A stretch of DNA of 10,532 nt from an uncultured Rikenella sp. (GCF_910579375.1 NZ_CAJTUJ010000065.1:1-10532), one strand, 5' to 3'. Numbered from the stretch's first letter, positions 1-7,111 are shown. Notes: generated by a model from the sequence alone, not told the origin. Made by a program: numbers and translations.

Positions 1-4
1 AAGA

Positions 5-47
5 GGGAAATCGTCAAAATACGTTGGCACGTTTGACAAGATTTCCC
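5..47. repeat. Hairpin H1 (inner stem plus AA-bulge family)
   Basis: The outer arms gggaaatc and gatttccc pair perfectly. An unpaired AA (38-39) separates them from an inner stem starting gtcaaa/tttgac, which continues after a small bulge. The same plan (outer aaatc/gattt, AA on the 3' side, inner stem of about 11 bp) recurs at 7073-7111 and 10411-10454 with different inner bases. A cgcgcgaacagag flank follows on the right in all three copies. Confidence 0.75.
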
Positions 48-174
48 CGGCGCGCGAACAGAGAGCTGGGCTGAGGCTGCCATTTGCCCACCGCGGGCCC
101 GCTTGGCCGACGCGTTCGTGTCATGGCGCGCGGCCGTTATTACTTCAATGCAAACGCGCGCCACGCCTAAAGGA

Positions 175-218
175 GCGATTCAGCTATTTCGGCGGCGAAC
201 CGAATATAGCTGAATCGC
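175..218. repeat. Hairpin H2 (gcgattcagctat family)
   Basis: An 18-bp stem (175-192 with 200-218) is perfect except for one bulged T at 205, with a 7-base loop. It is preceded by cgcctaaaggag and followed by cgcaggcgcg. The other hairpins sit in related flanks (gccttaggag and caggcgcgcg at 10411-10454), so this appears to be a different stem in the same frame. A weaker copy lies at 7245-7287. Confidence 0.75.
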
Positions 219-429
219 GCAGGCGCGAGGAAAAAGACACGGAATAAAGAATTGGGCTGAATTTGGTGCGGGTCGGAGCCAGCGGGGGCGCAACGAGCCC
301 CGCGAAGTTGCAGGCCTACGCCAGGGGTGGCTTCGGCCCGCGCGGCTCGAAGAACCGCAAGCATAAGAAAAAGAAGCAAGCCCGGGTTCTAAGTCCCCAA
401 TCGGTTTCGTCGAAAGCTCTCCTGCCCGT

Positions 430-614
430 TTATTCCGAGAGGCAACGCAACTGAAGACCGTGAGCACGGCTGTCCGGGAGCTCGTAATAAGCCCACGACA
501 TATTGAAATTCAGACATATTCCCTGCATTCCGGTCGTTGACGAAGAGTAGCTGTAACCGTGCTGTCCGACGCTGACCACCGCGCCCGAAAGACGGCTGCG
601 GCAGCCCGGGGCGG
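430..614 (-). pseudogene. FISUMP-family C-terminal tail T1, no start codon
   Basis: Read on the minus strand from 609, this gives 59 codons: PGCRSRLSGA at the start, GQHGYSYSSS in the middle, RAHGLQLRCLSE and TAA at the end. The pattern (A)AGYRS..SGAL..vG..GyyWSSS ... L.F ... RA.GFpvRCv.E is the C-terminus of the Fibrobacter succinogenes major paralogous domain family, common in surface proteins of Bacteroidetes. No start codon or upstream part of the protein is present. Upstream in this frame the reading runs into SMI1 coding sequence in another frame. The fragment begins 3 bp after the SMI1-family stop codon. Tails T2 and T3 share its first and last bases. It could be a decayed gene remnant or a silent donor cassette. 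Confidence 0.7.
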
Positions 615-617
615 CCC

Positions 618-1232
618 TCAGAACCGATCCAGCGCATCCACCACCTCCTCATCGATAAAATCGTACCCCCGCTCCATGAGTATTTCGAGATACTCATCGA
701 AACTCTCCGCCAGCACCACCAGCTCGTCCGGATCGTGCAGGAACGAGACGATCTGTCCGCACCTCCCGCCCCTCGCCGGCGAGAAATCGACGAACAATTG
801 CTCGCTCCCGCCCCCCGCCGCGAACCCGAGCCAGCAGACCTCCTTCCGCCGGTTCGTAATCTTCGGATCCACCTCTATCTCCCCCCTCGCCTTGCCTTCC
901 AACCGATCCGTGATGTACCCGAACCCCTCCCTGCCGCCCTCGATCATCTGCTCCACCGAGTACAAATCATACTCCGCCCCCTCCTCCTCCGCCCCCAGCA
1001 GCGTGAAACAGCAATTCGCCACCCCCGCAAAAGTCTGATAGTACGTTCCGTTCACGAATTCGAGCAACTCCACCAACCCCTCCGGCACCTTCGGATACGC
1101 CTTTTTCAGCCGCTCGATCTCTTCGGGCGTCGCCCCGCGCCGGACCCGTTCGAACCGCTCCCACAACTCCGCCCCGTCGTGGTCGGCGAAAGCCTGCCTG
1201 AGTCCTTGCAGGTATTTTGTCGTCGTAGTCAT
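618..1232 (-). CDS. SUKH/SMI1-KNR4 family protein
   Basis: The protein has 204 residues and no signal peptide or membrane segment, so it is likely cytoplasmic. Residues 33-60 (GATPEEIERLKKAYPKVPEG and the following LVELLEFVNG) are the typical opening of the SMI1/KNR4 fold. Residues 145-185 carry its usual ending: a QLFVDFSP strand, GQIVSFLHDPDELVVLA, and SFDEYLEIL. In bacteria this superfamily supplies immunity proteins against polymorphic toxins, though many members have no assigned role, and no toxin gene lies in this window. The start ATG is 8 bp after the gcvT stop, so the two are probably cotranscribed. The stop is 3 bp before FISUMP tail T1, an abrupt junction with repeat DNA. The family is well supported; an immunity role is inference. 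Confidence 0.85.
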   Translation of the reverse strand: MTTTTKYLQGLRQAFADHDGAELWERFERVRRGATPEEIERLKKAYPKVPEGLVELLEFVNGTYYQTFAGVANCCFTLLGAEEEGAEYDLYSVEQMIEGGREGFGYITDRLEGKARGEIEVDPKITNRRKEVCWLGFAAGGGSEQLFVDFSPARGGRCGQIVSFLHDPDELVVLAESFDEYLEILMERGYDFIDEEVVDALDRF

Positions 1233-1240
1233 CCTTGCCC

Positions 1241-2350
1241 CTATTTTTTATAGAACGGCGGCCTCACCACCTGCGCCTTGATCCGTTTGCCCCGCACGAC
1301 AATCGTGATCTCCGTTCCCGCCTTGGCGAAATCCGGTTTTACATACGCCAGTCCGACCCCCTTCTTCAGGCTCGGCGACTGCGTGCCCGACGTCACCACC
1401 CCGATCGGTTCTCCCGTCGGCGCCACCACCTCGTACCCGTGCCTCGGAATCCCCCGTTCCACCATTTCGAACCCCACCAGCTTGCGCGCCACCCCATGCT
1501 CTTTCTGCGCCGCCAACAGTGCCCGATCGATAAAATCACCTTTGGTGTCGTTGAACTTCGTGATCCATCCCAGCCCCGCCTCGACCGGCGACGTCGTGTC
1601 GTCCAGATCGTTGCCGTAGAGACAGAACCCCATCTCCAGCCGCAGCGTATCCCGCGCCCCCAGTCCGATATTTTTGAGCCCGAACTTCTCCCCCGCCTTC
1701 CACAGCGCCTCCCATAACTTCGGCGCATCCTCGTTCGCCACATAGATTTCGCATCCTCCCGCCCCCGTGTATCCCGTGATCGAAAGGATCGCATTCGGAA
1801 TCCCCGCCACCGTCGTTTTGCAGAACGTATAGTACTCCATCGACTCCACCTCCCGATCCGGGCACAACTCCTGCACCAGCTCCATCGCCCTCGGCCCCTG
1901 CACCGCCAGCTGCGCGATCTCGTCCGAAGCGTTATAGAGCTCCTTGCCCGGTGTCAGTCCGAATTTCGGCGCATGGCCGCACAGGAACTCCCAGTCCTTC
2001 GCCGTATTCGCCGCATTCACCACCAGCAGATAAGTCTCCGCATCGATCCGGTAGACCAGCAGATCGTCCACAATCCCCCCCCTGCCGTTCGGAAAACAGG
2101 AATACTGCACCTTCCCGTCATACAACGCCGCCACGTCGTTCGAAGTGACATATTGCAGGAACGGCAGCGCCTTCGGCCCCTTGACCCATATCTCGCCCAT
2201 GTGCGAAACATCGAACACCCCGACCCCCTCTCGCACCGTCGCGTGTTCGTCGTTGATACCCGAGAACTCGATCGGCATGTTGTACCCCGCGAATTCAGCC
2301 ATTCGTGCTCCCGCCTGGATATGTTTTTCGGTAAAAGCAGTCGTTTTCAT
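1241..2350 (-). CDS. gcvT: Aminomethyltransferase, glycine cleavage system T protein
   Basis: The 369-residue length is normal for GcvT. The enzyme takes the aminomethyl group from lipoyl-GcvH, releases ammonia and forms 5,10-methylene-tetrahydrofolate in the cytoplasm. Visible family marks are GVFDVSHMG (44-52), the GGIVDDLLVY folate-site segment with conserved Asp95-Asp96, TGYTGAGGCEIY (192-203), GARDTLRLE (231-239) and SPSLKKGVGLAYV (325-337). The sequence is intact from end to end. The start ATG begins the family's usual N-terminus (MKTTAFTEKH). gcvH and gcvP are not in this window, so the system is split across the genome. A -7-like box lies about 70 bp upstream, and no glycine riboswitch is evident in the roughly 60-bp leader. 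A SUKH-family gene follows at 8 bp. Confidence 0.97.
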   Translation of the reverse strand: MKTTAFTEKHIQAGARMAEFAGYNMPIEFSGINDEHATVREGVGVFDVSHMGEIWVKGPKALPFLQYVTSNDVAALYDGKVQYSCFPNGRGGIVDDLLVYRIDAETYLLVVNAANTAKDWEFLCGHAPKFGLTPGKELYNASDEIAQLAVQGPRAMELVQELCPDREVESMEYYTFCKTTVAGIPNAILSITGYTGAGGCEIYVANEDAPKLWEALWKAGEKFGLKNIGLGARDTLRLEMGFCLYGNDLDDTTSPVEAGLGWITKFNDTKGDFIDRALLAAQKEHGVARKLVGFEMVERGIPRHGYEVVAPTGEPIGVVTSGTQSPSLKKGVGLAYVKPDFAKAGTEITIVVRGKRIKAQVVRPPFYKK

Positions 2351-2417
2351 GCGTAATAGAAAATAGAAGAGTTGAAAATCTGTTTTTGGAATGCAGCCCG
2401 TGGCTCCGCCTCCGAGA

Positions 2418-2425
2418 CAAAGTTA
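2418..2425 (-). promoter_or_regulatory. Probable gcvT promoter, -7 box TAACTTTG
   Basis: Read on the minus strand, TAACTTTG matches the Bacteroidetes -7 consensus TAnnTTTG. Transcription would start near 2411, giving a leader of about 60 bases before the gcvT ATG at 2350. The -33 element is weak: only a T-run (GGTTTTT) stands at about the right distance, inside the hairpin at 2436-2468. Confidence 0.6.
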
Positions 2426-2435
2426 GAACTTCTGA

Positions 2436-2468
2436 CCGAAAAACCGGCCTCTTCCGTCCGGTTTTCGG
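2436..2468. terminator. Hairpin between PepSY-gene terminator and gcvT promoter
   Basis: The arms ccgaaaaaccgg (2436-2447) and ccggttttcgg (2458-2468) pair with one extra A and a 10-base loop. It could be a second terminator for the PepSY gene upstream on the minus strand. It also covers the -33 region of the gcvT promoter, so a control role is possible. Confidence 0.4.
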
Positions 2469-2487
2469 CCCGCGCGCCCGCAGGCGA

Positions 2488-2526
2488 CAAAAAAGTTCGG
2501 GCGGCACATACATGCGCCGCCCGAAC
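2488..2526 (-). terminator. Rho-independent terminator of the PepSY-like gene
   Basis: A perfect 11-bp G+C-rich stem (2495-2505 with 2516-2526) closes a 10-base loop. On the minus strand it is followed directly by TTTTTTGT. It starts 20 bp after the stop codon at 2546, which fits an intrinsic terminator and separates this gene from gcvT. Confidence 0.88.
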
Positions 2527-2545
2527 CCCCGAACCCGGGATCACC

Positions 2546-3028
2546 TTAATCGATCCGCAGGAAATCGCCCCGGAGGTCGAATTCCAGATCCGTCTTGTCC
2601 GACAGCTCGACCTCGTATTTGTCCGCATCGCGCTCGATCGAGACGACGAACTGACGGGGATAATGGTCAGCGACATAACGGGCGATCCGTTCCGGAAGCA
2701 CAGAGGTCGGAACCGCGGTTCGCCCGCAATCCACCTGCGTCCATTCGCCCCGGTGGTCGAAATCGATCTCGCAACCGCCGGCTAGTTTCACATCGTATTC
2801 CCGGCCCTCCGCCTCGTTTTCGACCTTGATCTGATGAACGGTCAGCGTCGAAAAGTGTTTGCGCAGAAAGGCCTGCGCCTGAGTGGGCAGCGTGGTCGGA
2901 TCGGTCGTGTAGACCGTTTTTTCGATCACCGCAGCGTTTTTGTCGCTGGTCGCGACCGACTTCGGGCCCGCAAAAACAGTCGTGCCGAGGGCAGCGCCGA
3001 ACAGCAGGGTGAAAAATAACTTTTTCAT
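2546..3028 (-). CDS. PepSY-like (DUF2874-type) periplasmic protein
   Basis: The protein has 160 residues. Residues 1-20 form a signal peptide (MKKLFF, hydrophobic core, VFA cleavage site), so it should be exported to the periplasm. The mature part has two related copies of a PepSY-like unit: 47-100 (LPTQAQAFLRKHF ... EYDVKLAGGCEIDFDHRGEW) and 111-160 (LPERIARYVADHY ... KYEVELSDKTDLEFDLRGDF). This matches the beta-lactamase-inhibitor-like PepSY family, abundant in Bacteroidetes, whose role is mostly unknown. The two cysteines are Cys86 and Cys101. The gene has its own terminator downstream and a hairpin upstream. I see no convincing TAnnTTTG promoter between that hairpin and the start. Confidence 0.88.
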   Translation of the reverse strand: MKKLFFTLLFGAALGTTVFAGPKSVATSDKNAAVIEKTVYTTDPTTLPTQAQAFLRKHFSTLTVHQIKVENEAEGREYDVKLAGGCEIDFDHRGEWTQVDCGRTAVPTSVLPERIARYVADHYPRQFVVSIERDADKYEVELSDKTDLEFDLRGDFLRID

Positions 3029-3063
3029 AGCTTATTATATTTTAATGATGGGATAAAAATTCA

Positions 3064-3100
3064 ACGGAGTTATTTGCAAACTTCGTGCAAATAACCCCGT
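3064..3100 (-). terminator. Hairpin between HTH gene and PepSY-like gene
   Basis: A perfect 10-bp stem gttatttgca/tgcaaataac (3069-3078 with 3086-3095) is extended by acgg/ccgt outside one mismatch. On the minus strand it is followed by tgaattttt, a moderate U-tract. It most likely ends the HTH transcript. The stem is A+T-rich for a terminator, so an operator for the PepSY gene is an alternative. Confidence 0.5.
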
Positions 3101-3161
3101 CGGTTCGAAATTTCGCCCCCGGACGTCAAAAACGCGCCCACCGACGAAAAGAAGAGACCCG

Positions 3162-3413
3162 TCAAGCCTCCTTGAGAATCTCCAGCGCCTTGTCCAGAAT
3201 CGTCCGGTCGTCGAGCATCACGATTCCTCCGTCCGGCCCCTGTTCGATATGCAATCCCGAAGGATTCCCTTCGCCCGATTTGTAGTGCGTACCGCCGAAA
3301 TAGTTGCGAACCGTGTCCACGTCAATCCCCAGTTCGTCCGCTATCCGCTGCATACTCCCGCTGGGCAGACCGTCTTTGATCCGCCGCAGCTCGTTGAAAG
3401 TGATCGTATTCAT
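3162..3413 (-). CDS. Small helix-turn-helix DNA-binding protein
   Basis: The protein has 83 residues and no signal peptide. Residues 20-40 (SMQRIADELGIDVDTVRNYF) fit a helix-turn-helix: a first helix with IADELG, the turn, then a recognition helix DVDTVRNYF. The C-terminus has HIEQGPDGGIVMLDD (55-69) and a short final helix (TILDKALEIL). I recall similar short proteins as conserved, uncharacterised genes in Bacteroidetes genomes; their targets are unknown. The start ATG gives the full N-terminus (MNTITFNELRRIK). The upstream promoter lies inside a 16-bp inverted repeat, which suggests autoregulation. Function as a regulator is inferred from the fold alone. Confidence 0.82.
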   Translation of the reverse strand: MNTITFNELRRIKDGLPSGSMQRIADELGIDVDTVRNYFGGTHYKSGEGNPSGLHIEQGPDGGIVMLDDRTILDKALEILKEA

Positions 3414-3437
3414 AGGCGTGAGGTTTTAAATTCTCTA

Positions 3438-3493
3438 TAAAGTAACGCAATTTTCCGGTGATTTCAAAATCGAAAGGCGGAAAATTGCGTCAC
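3438..3493 (-). promoter_or_regulatory. Promoter of the HTH gene inside a long inverted repeat
   Basis: On the minus strand a TTTG (3465-3468) stands 19 bases before TTACTTTA (3438-3445), a partial match to the -7 box. The start would be near 3431, leaving about 17 bases of leader. Two 16-base arms (3442-3457 and 3478-3493) form an inverted repeat with one mismatch. The right arm lies upstream of -33, and the left arm fills the spacer and touches -7. This could be an operator for the HTH protein, or the terminator hairpin of the phosphatase gene, whose stop is at 3524. A strong U-tract is missing, which favours the operator. Confidence 0.55.
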
Positions 3494-3523
3494 GGAGCGA
3501 AAAAACAGGCGAAACACCGAGTC

Positions 3524-4864
3524 TTATCGGTTCTGAATCAATCGGCGCAGCGTACCGGCCACCTGCGTGTTATCCATCCGGCCCCGGAAGAGGTCGGAAC
3601 CGATGCCGAGGGCGAAGACAGGCACATACGTAGCCGAGTGGCTTCCGGTCGTCCAACCGGTTCCGGAATGGCGGGCCAGCAGCTCGACAGCCCGTTCGGC
3701 ACACCGTCCGGGCCCTTCGCCGTAGGCTTTTTCGAGATCGGCCCATTCCGTTTCGTTCAGAGCAACCGCCCCGCCGAATTCCATCTTCTCGCCCAGCAGC
3801 GTTTTGGCGGCAGCCCAGTCCTCCGTCCTGCCGAGAGCCTGTTTCAAAGCCCCATTTGAGCATTGCTGGGCGTTCAGAAGGCCGAAATAGGTGTCGTACC
3901 CCAAGTTGCGCCGCCCCAGCGCGAGTCCGCCCGTCTCGTGGTCGGCGGTGACGACGATGAGCGTCTCCTCGGGATGACGGAGGTAGAAATCCACCGCGAC
4001 GCGGATCGCCTCGTCGAAGTCTTCCACCTCCCTCACCAGCGCAGCCGCATCGTTGTCATGGGCCGCCCAGTCGATCTGGCCCCCCTCGACCATCAGGAAG
4101 AAACCCTCCCGCGCCCCTCCGTCGCGCATCAGGAAGTCGATGGAGCGACGCGTGATGGCAGGCAGCGTGAGGTCTCCCGGCCGCCGGTCGATGGCGAGAG
4201 GGAGTTTCGAAGGGTCGGCAGCAGTGTCCTGTACCAGCACGGCGCGTTTGCCTTTGAGTTTGCCCTCTCCCCGGGCGATGCTGTAACCGGCGTCGGCCAG
4301 GGCCTCGTAGACAGAGCGCTGGTCAGCCGCATCTGCCGGTGCGGCAGGCTTCAGAAAACCGGCCCCGGCATAGAGATCGAGCCCCGTCGCCGGAGCGTCC
4401 ATCCCGATCTCGTGGTACATGCCGCGATCGGGCTGATGGCCGAAGAAGCTGGCGGGGGTGGCGTGGTCGATGCTGACCGAGGTGGCGACCCCGCTCCGCA
4501 AGCCCTGCTCTTTGGCCTCCACGGCCAGACTCTGCACCGGCCCCGTGTGGTCGGCGTTCATGCCGATCGTCCCGACCGACGTCTTTTGTCCGGAGGCGAG
4601 GGCAGTGCCCGCAGCCGCAGAGTCGGTCATCCGCCGGTTGGCGCACCAGGTAGTGGCGAATCCGACCGCGGGGAACCGGGTGAAGCCGAGTGCGCCGAAA
4701 GCCACGTCGTCCCCCTGTCGGGAAGCGAGACACGCCTCGGTCAGCGCGAGAGCGTTGTGGCCCATGCCGTCGCCGATAAAGTAGAAGATGTACTTGGGCC
4801 GGTCGCCGGCGCGGCTAACGAAGGTGCCGACGAGCAGCAGAAAGAGAATCAGCGTCTTTTTCAT
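3524..4864 (-). CDS. Secreted alkaline phosphatase, PhoA family
   Basis: The protein has 446 residues. The signal peptide is residues 1-19 (MKKTLILFLLLVGTFVSRA), so it acts in the periplasm or beyond, releasing phosphate from monoesters. The metal and catalytic motifs of the family are all present: FIGDGMG with Asp32, TDSAAAGTALASG with nucleophile Ser82, DHATPASFFGH (133-143), VEGGQIDWAAHDND (259-272, Glu260, Asp265, His269), VTADHETGGLAL (305-316, Asp308, His309) and TGSHSATYVPVFA with His409. The length is usual for the family. A -7 box precedes it at 4887-4894, and the upstream pckA transcript is closed by a terminator, so it is probably transcribed alone. No Pho-type operator was recognised. 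I leave out the symbol because several phosphatases of this family exist in Bacteroidetes. Confidence 0.95.
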   Translation of the reverse strand: MKKTLILFLLLVGTFVSRAGDRPKYIFYFIGDGMGHNALALTEACLASRQGDDVAFGALGFTRFPAVGFATTWCANRRMTDSAAAGTALASGQKTSVGTIGMNADHTGPVQSLAVEAKEQGLRSGVATSVSIDHATPASFFGHQPDRGMYHEIGMDAPATGLDLYAGAGFLKPAAPADAADQRSVYEALADAGYSIARGEGKLKGKRAVLVQDTAADPSKLPLAIDRRPGDLTLPAITRRSIDFLMRDGGAREGFFLMVEGGQIDWAAHDNDAAALVREVEDFDEAIRVAVDFYLRHPEETLIVVTADHETGGLALGRRNLGYDTYFGLLNAQQCSNGALKQALGRTEDWAAAKTLLGEKMEFGGAVALNETEWADLEKAYGEGPGRCAERAVELLARHSGTGWTTGSHSATYVPVFALGIGSDLFRGRMDNTQVAGTLRRLIQNR

Positions 4865-4886
4865 TCTGTTTTTTTGTTTGGGTTCC

Positions 4887-4894
4887 CAAAGTTA
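4887..4894 (-). promoter_or_regulatory. Probable alkaline phosphatase promoter, -7 box TAACTTTG
   Basis: On the minus strand TAACTTTG matches the Bacteroidetes -7 box, the same eight bases as before gcvT. The start would fall near 4880, about 15 bases before the ATG at 4864. A clear TTTG at -33 is lacking. Confidence 0.55.
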
Positions 4895-4920
4895 GAAAAC
4901 TTGCGGGATGTTTCGCGCGA

Positions 4921-4963
4921 AAAAAACCGGAGGTTTCATCGTCAGATACGATGAAACCTCCGG
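4921..4963 (-). terminator. Rho-independent terminator of pckA
   Basis: A perfect 15-bp stem (4927-4941 with 4949-4963) closes a 7-base loop. On the minus strand it is followed by six T residues. It lies 35 bp after the pckA stop and just upstream of the phosphatase promoter, so it should insulate the two genes. Confidence 0.95.
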
Positions 4964-4998
4964 CAGGATGGATCACAGAGCGTCCGCTCCGTCCCGAA

Positions 4999-6606
4999 CT
5001 ACTTGGTCGGCTGCGGCCCTGCAGCTACCAGCGCCTTGCCTTCCGCATTGTCGGTGTATTTTTCGAAGTTCTTCACGAACCGCCCTGCGAGGTCTTCTGC
5101 CTTCTTGGTCCATTCCGCCGGATCGGTATAAGTGTCCCGCGGATCCAGAATCTTCGAATCTACCCCCGGCAAAGCCGTCGGCACCTTGAAGTTGAAGATC
5201 GGAATCATCTTGGTCTCTGCCTTATCGATCGAACCGTCGAGGATGGCGTCGATAATCCCGCGCGTATCCTTAATGGAGATCCGCTTGCCGGTTCCGTTCC
5301 AACCCGTGTTGACCATATAGGCGGTCGCCCCCGAAGCCTTCATCCGCTTCACGAGCTCTTCGGCGTATTTGGTCGGGTGCAAGGTCAGGAAAGCCGCCCC
5401 GAAGCAAGCCGAGAAAGTCGGAGTCGGTTCGGTAATCCCCCGTTCCGTCCCCGCCAGTTTAGCGGTAAAGCCCGAGAGGAAGTAGTACTTGGTCTGTTCC
5501 GGCGTAAGGATCGACACCGGCGGCATCACCCCGAAAGCGTCTGCGGTCAGGAAGATCACCTTCTGCGCCGGCCCCGCCTTCGACACCGGTTTCACGATGT
5601 TTTCGATGTGGTAGATCGGATACGATACACGGGTATTTTCCGTCACCGACTTATCGTTGAAGTCGATCTTCCCATTGGCATCCACCGTAACGTTTTCGAG
5701 CAGTGCATCCCGTTTGATCGCCTTGTAGATATCCGGTTCCGAATCCTTGTCCAGGTTGATCACCTTGGCATAGCAGCCGCCCTCGAAGTTGAAGACGCCG
5801 TTGTCGTCCCAACCGTGTTCGTCGTCCCCGATGAGTTCGCGCTTCGGATCGGTCGACAGCGTGGTTTTCCCCGTCCCCGAGAGTCCGAAGAAGATAGCCA
5901 CGTCGCCATCCTTCCCCTTATTCGCCGAGCAGTGCATCGCAGCGATCCCGCGCAGCGGCAGGAGGTAGTTCATCATCGAGAAGATCCCCTTTTTCATCTC
6001 GCCGCCGTACCAGGTACCGCCGATGAGCTGCATCTTTTCGGTGAGGTTGAAAGCCACGAAGTTTTCCGAGTTCAAGCCCATCTCCTTCCAATTCGGGTTG
6101 GTGGTCTTCGAAGCGTTGAGCACCACGAAGTCCGGTTCCCCATAGTTTTTGAGTTCCTCTTCGGTCGGCCGGATGAACATGTTCTTCACGAAATGCGCCT
6201 GCCAAGCCACCTCGACGATAAACCGCACCTTGAGTCTGGTGTCCGGATTGGCGCCGCAGAAAGTGTCCATCACATACAATTTCTTGCCGCTGAGTTCGTC
6301 TGTAGCGATCTTTTTCAGGTCGTTCCACACCGCCTGCGTGATAGGCTTGTTGTCGTTTTTGGCGAAATCCGACGTCCACCATACGGTGTTTTCGGTGGTA
6401 GCGTCCTTGACGATGTATTTATCTTTGGGCGAACGGCCGGTAAAGACGCCGGTCATCACGTTCACCGCACCGAGTTCGGTGTCTACGCCTTTTTCGTAAC
6501 CGGTCAGGCAGTTGCAGGTCTCAGCCTTGTAGAGTTCTTCGTAAGACGGGTTGTGGATGATCTCCTTCACGTCTTTGATGCCGTACTTGCTCAGGTCGAT
6601 TGACAT
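4999..6606 (-). CDS. pckA: Phosphoenolpyruvate carboxykinase (ATP)
   Basis: The 535-residue cytoplasmic enzyme interconverts oxaloacetate plus ATP with PEP, CO2 and ADP. In succinate-forming Bacteroidetes it is thought to run often in the carboxylating direction. The P-loop GLSGTGKT is at 241-248. Residues matching the E. coli active site, at a constant offset of seven, are Arg58 (GRSPKDK), Lys206, His225, Lys247, Asp262 (LIGDDEHGW) and Arg326 (NTRVSYP). The kinase-2-like FEGGCYAK is at 274-281. An in-frame ATG exists 17 codons upstream (6657), but MSIDLSKYGIKDVKEI is the family's usual N-terminus, so I choose 6606. The gene has its own -7 box (6693-6700), a leader of about 80 bases and a strong terminator: a single-gene unit. 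Confidence 0.97.
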   Translation of the reverse strand: MSIDLSKYGIKDVKEIIHNPSYEELYKAETCNCLTGYEKGVDTELGAVNVMTGVFTGRSPKDKYIVKDATTENTVWWTSDFAKNDNKPITQAVWNDLKKIATDELSGKKLYVMDTFCGANPDTRLKVRFIVEVAWQAHFVKNMFIRPTEEELKNYGEPDFVVLNASKTTNPNWKEMGLNSENFVAFNLTEKMQLIGGTWYGGEMKKGIFSMMNYLLPLRGIAAMHCSANKGKDGDVAIFFGLSGTGKTTLSTDPKRELIGDDEHGWDDNGVFNFEGGCYAKVINLDKDSEPDIYKAIKRDALLENVTVDANGKIDFNDKSVTENTRVSYPIYHIENIVKPVSKAGPAQKVIFLTADAFGVMPPVSILTPEQTKYYFLSGFTAKLAGTERGITEPTPTFSACFGAAFLTLHPTKYAEELVKRMKASGATAYMVNTGWNGTGKRISIKDTRGIIDAILDGSIDKAETKMIPIFNFKVPTALPGVDSKILDPRDTYTDPAEWTKKAEDLAGRFVKNFEKYTDNAEGKALVAAGPQPTK

Positions 6607-6656
6607 AACAGTATTGGTTTTTAATGGTTTATGTTTCTTCTGTGTATTCAGGTACA

Positions 6657-6700
6657 CCGAGCGCGCTCCGGGCGGAGCGAACCTCGGCAGGACAAAGATA
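6657..6700 (-). promoter_or_regulatory. pckA promoter (TATCTTTG) and leader hairpin
   Basis: On the minus strand TATCTTTG (6693-6700) is a full match to the -7 consensus TAnnTTTG, so transcription should begin near 6686. The first transcribed bases form a two-part hairpin: outer ccgag/ctcgg (6657-6661 with 6683-6687) and inner gctcc/ggagc (6665-6669 with 6674-6678). A 5'-terminal hairpin could stabilise the messenger. The -33 element is unclear. Confidence 0.7.
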
Positions 6701-6778
6701 CAAATATTTTTCTATTGTTATTCATTTCACAGTTCGGGGGTGGATTTTTTTCTTCGAAACTTTTTTCGTGTGGCCCGG

Positions 6779-6978
6779 GGCGATGGTATTACTCCGCCCC
6801 GGGCTTCCTCAGCCACGGCGACGGGCTGCTGTATCAGACGGGAAATTACGGTTACGATTGGTCGTCGTCCGTGAACAGCATCGGCGGGCGGAATTTGAAT
6901 TTCTACACCTCGAACATCAACCCCACGTATGTAGGCGGCCGTGCTTACGGTTTTCCGTTGCGTTGCCTCTCGGAATAA
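6779..6978 (+). pseudogene. FISUMP-family C-terminal tail T2, no credible start
   Basis: The plus-strand frame ends at TAA 6976-6978 and reads RWYYSAPGFLSHGDGLL, then NYGYDWSSS, LNFYTSN and RAYGFPLRCLSE. The WSSS, L.F and RA.GFPLRC landmarks are those of the FISUMP C-terminus. From PGF to the stop it has 59 codons, the same as tail T1. The frame is open back to 6631, but that part crosses the pckA promoter and leader in reverse and resembles nothing, so it is not a real N-terminus. Homology seems to start slightly earlier (RWYYSA) than in the other two tails. The final 35 bases (6948-6982) are repeated inverted at 7646-7680. Confidence 0.7.
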
Positions 6979-7072
6979 ACGGAGCAGATATAGTTATTTG
7001 TCCATCGCGGGTATGCGGGACCCGCAGTTTTAGGCGGGCCAAAGCTCGACCGCGCGCGACCGCTGAAGAAGA

Positions 7073-7111
7073 AAATCATTCAAACGCGTAGTGCGCGTTT
7101 GAATAAGATTT
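7073..7111. repeat. Hairpin H3 (inner stem plus AA-bulge family)
   Basis: The outer arms aaatc/gattt (7073-7077 with 7107-7111) enclose an unpaired AA (7105-7106) and a perfect 11-bp inner stem (7078-7088 with 7094-7104) with a 5-base loop. Against H5 at 10411-10454 the inner stem differs at several positions, but both sides change together and pairing is kept. Confidence 0.8.

Larger units (their letters stand above)
1..429. repeat. Gene-free structured repeat tract, left edge
   Basis: I see no credible gene here. The short open frames on both strands resemble no family I know and run through hairpins. The tract has two large hairpins (5-47 and 175-218, listed separately). Between and after them are pieces also found at 6983-7645 and 10266-10532: a gcgcgcgaacagag-like right flank near 51-64, tgggctga motifs near 67 and 253, and a ggcccgcgcgg segment followed by a small imperfect hairpin at 335-358. 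The last piece recurs at 7564-7586 with its loop bases in the opposite orientation. The tract stops where the inverted FISUMP tail begins. It probably continues leftward outside the window. Confidence 0.7.

Noticed and set aside
5..454. Integron attC sites
   Set aside because: Hairpins with extrahelical bases and variable stems are suggestive, but I find no paired core-site sequences, no complete gene cassettes between them and no integrase.
2351..2417. Glycine riboswitch before gcvT
   Set aside because: The leader is only about 60 bases, too short for the usual tandem aptamers, and I see no matching folds.
3863..4954. A 363-codon open frame on the plus strand opposite the alkaline phosphatase
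   Set aside because: It is antisense to a complete PhoA-family gene and crosses the pckA terminator hairpin. No recognisable domain.
4951..6603. A 550-codon open frame on the plus strand opposite pckA
   Set aside because: It is the exact antisense of a gene with every catalytic motif intact. Long antisense frames are expected from the codon use of G+C-rich genes, and its translation resembles no family.
6631..6778. A start codon for tail T2 making a 115-residue protein
   Set aside because: The first part would be the reverse reading of the pckA leader and promoter and has no FISUMP features. Only the part from about 6779 is homologous.
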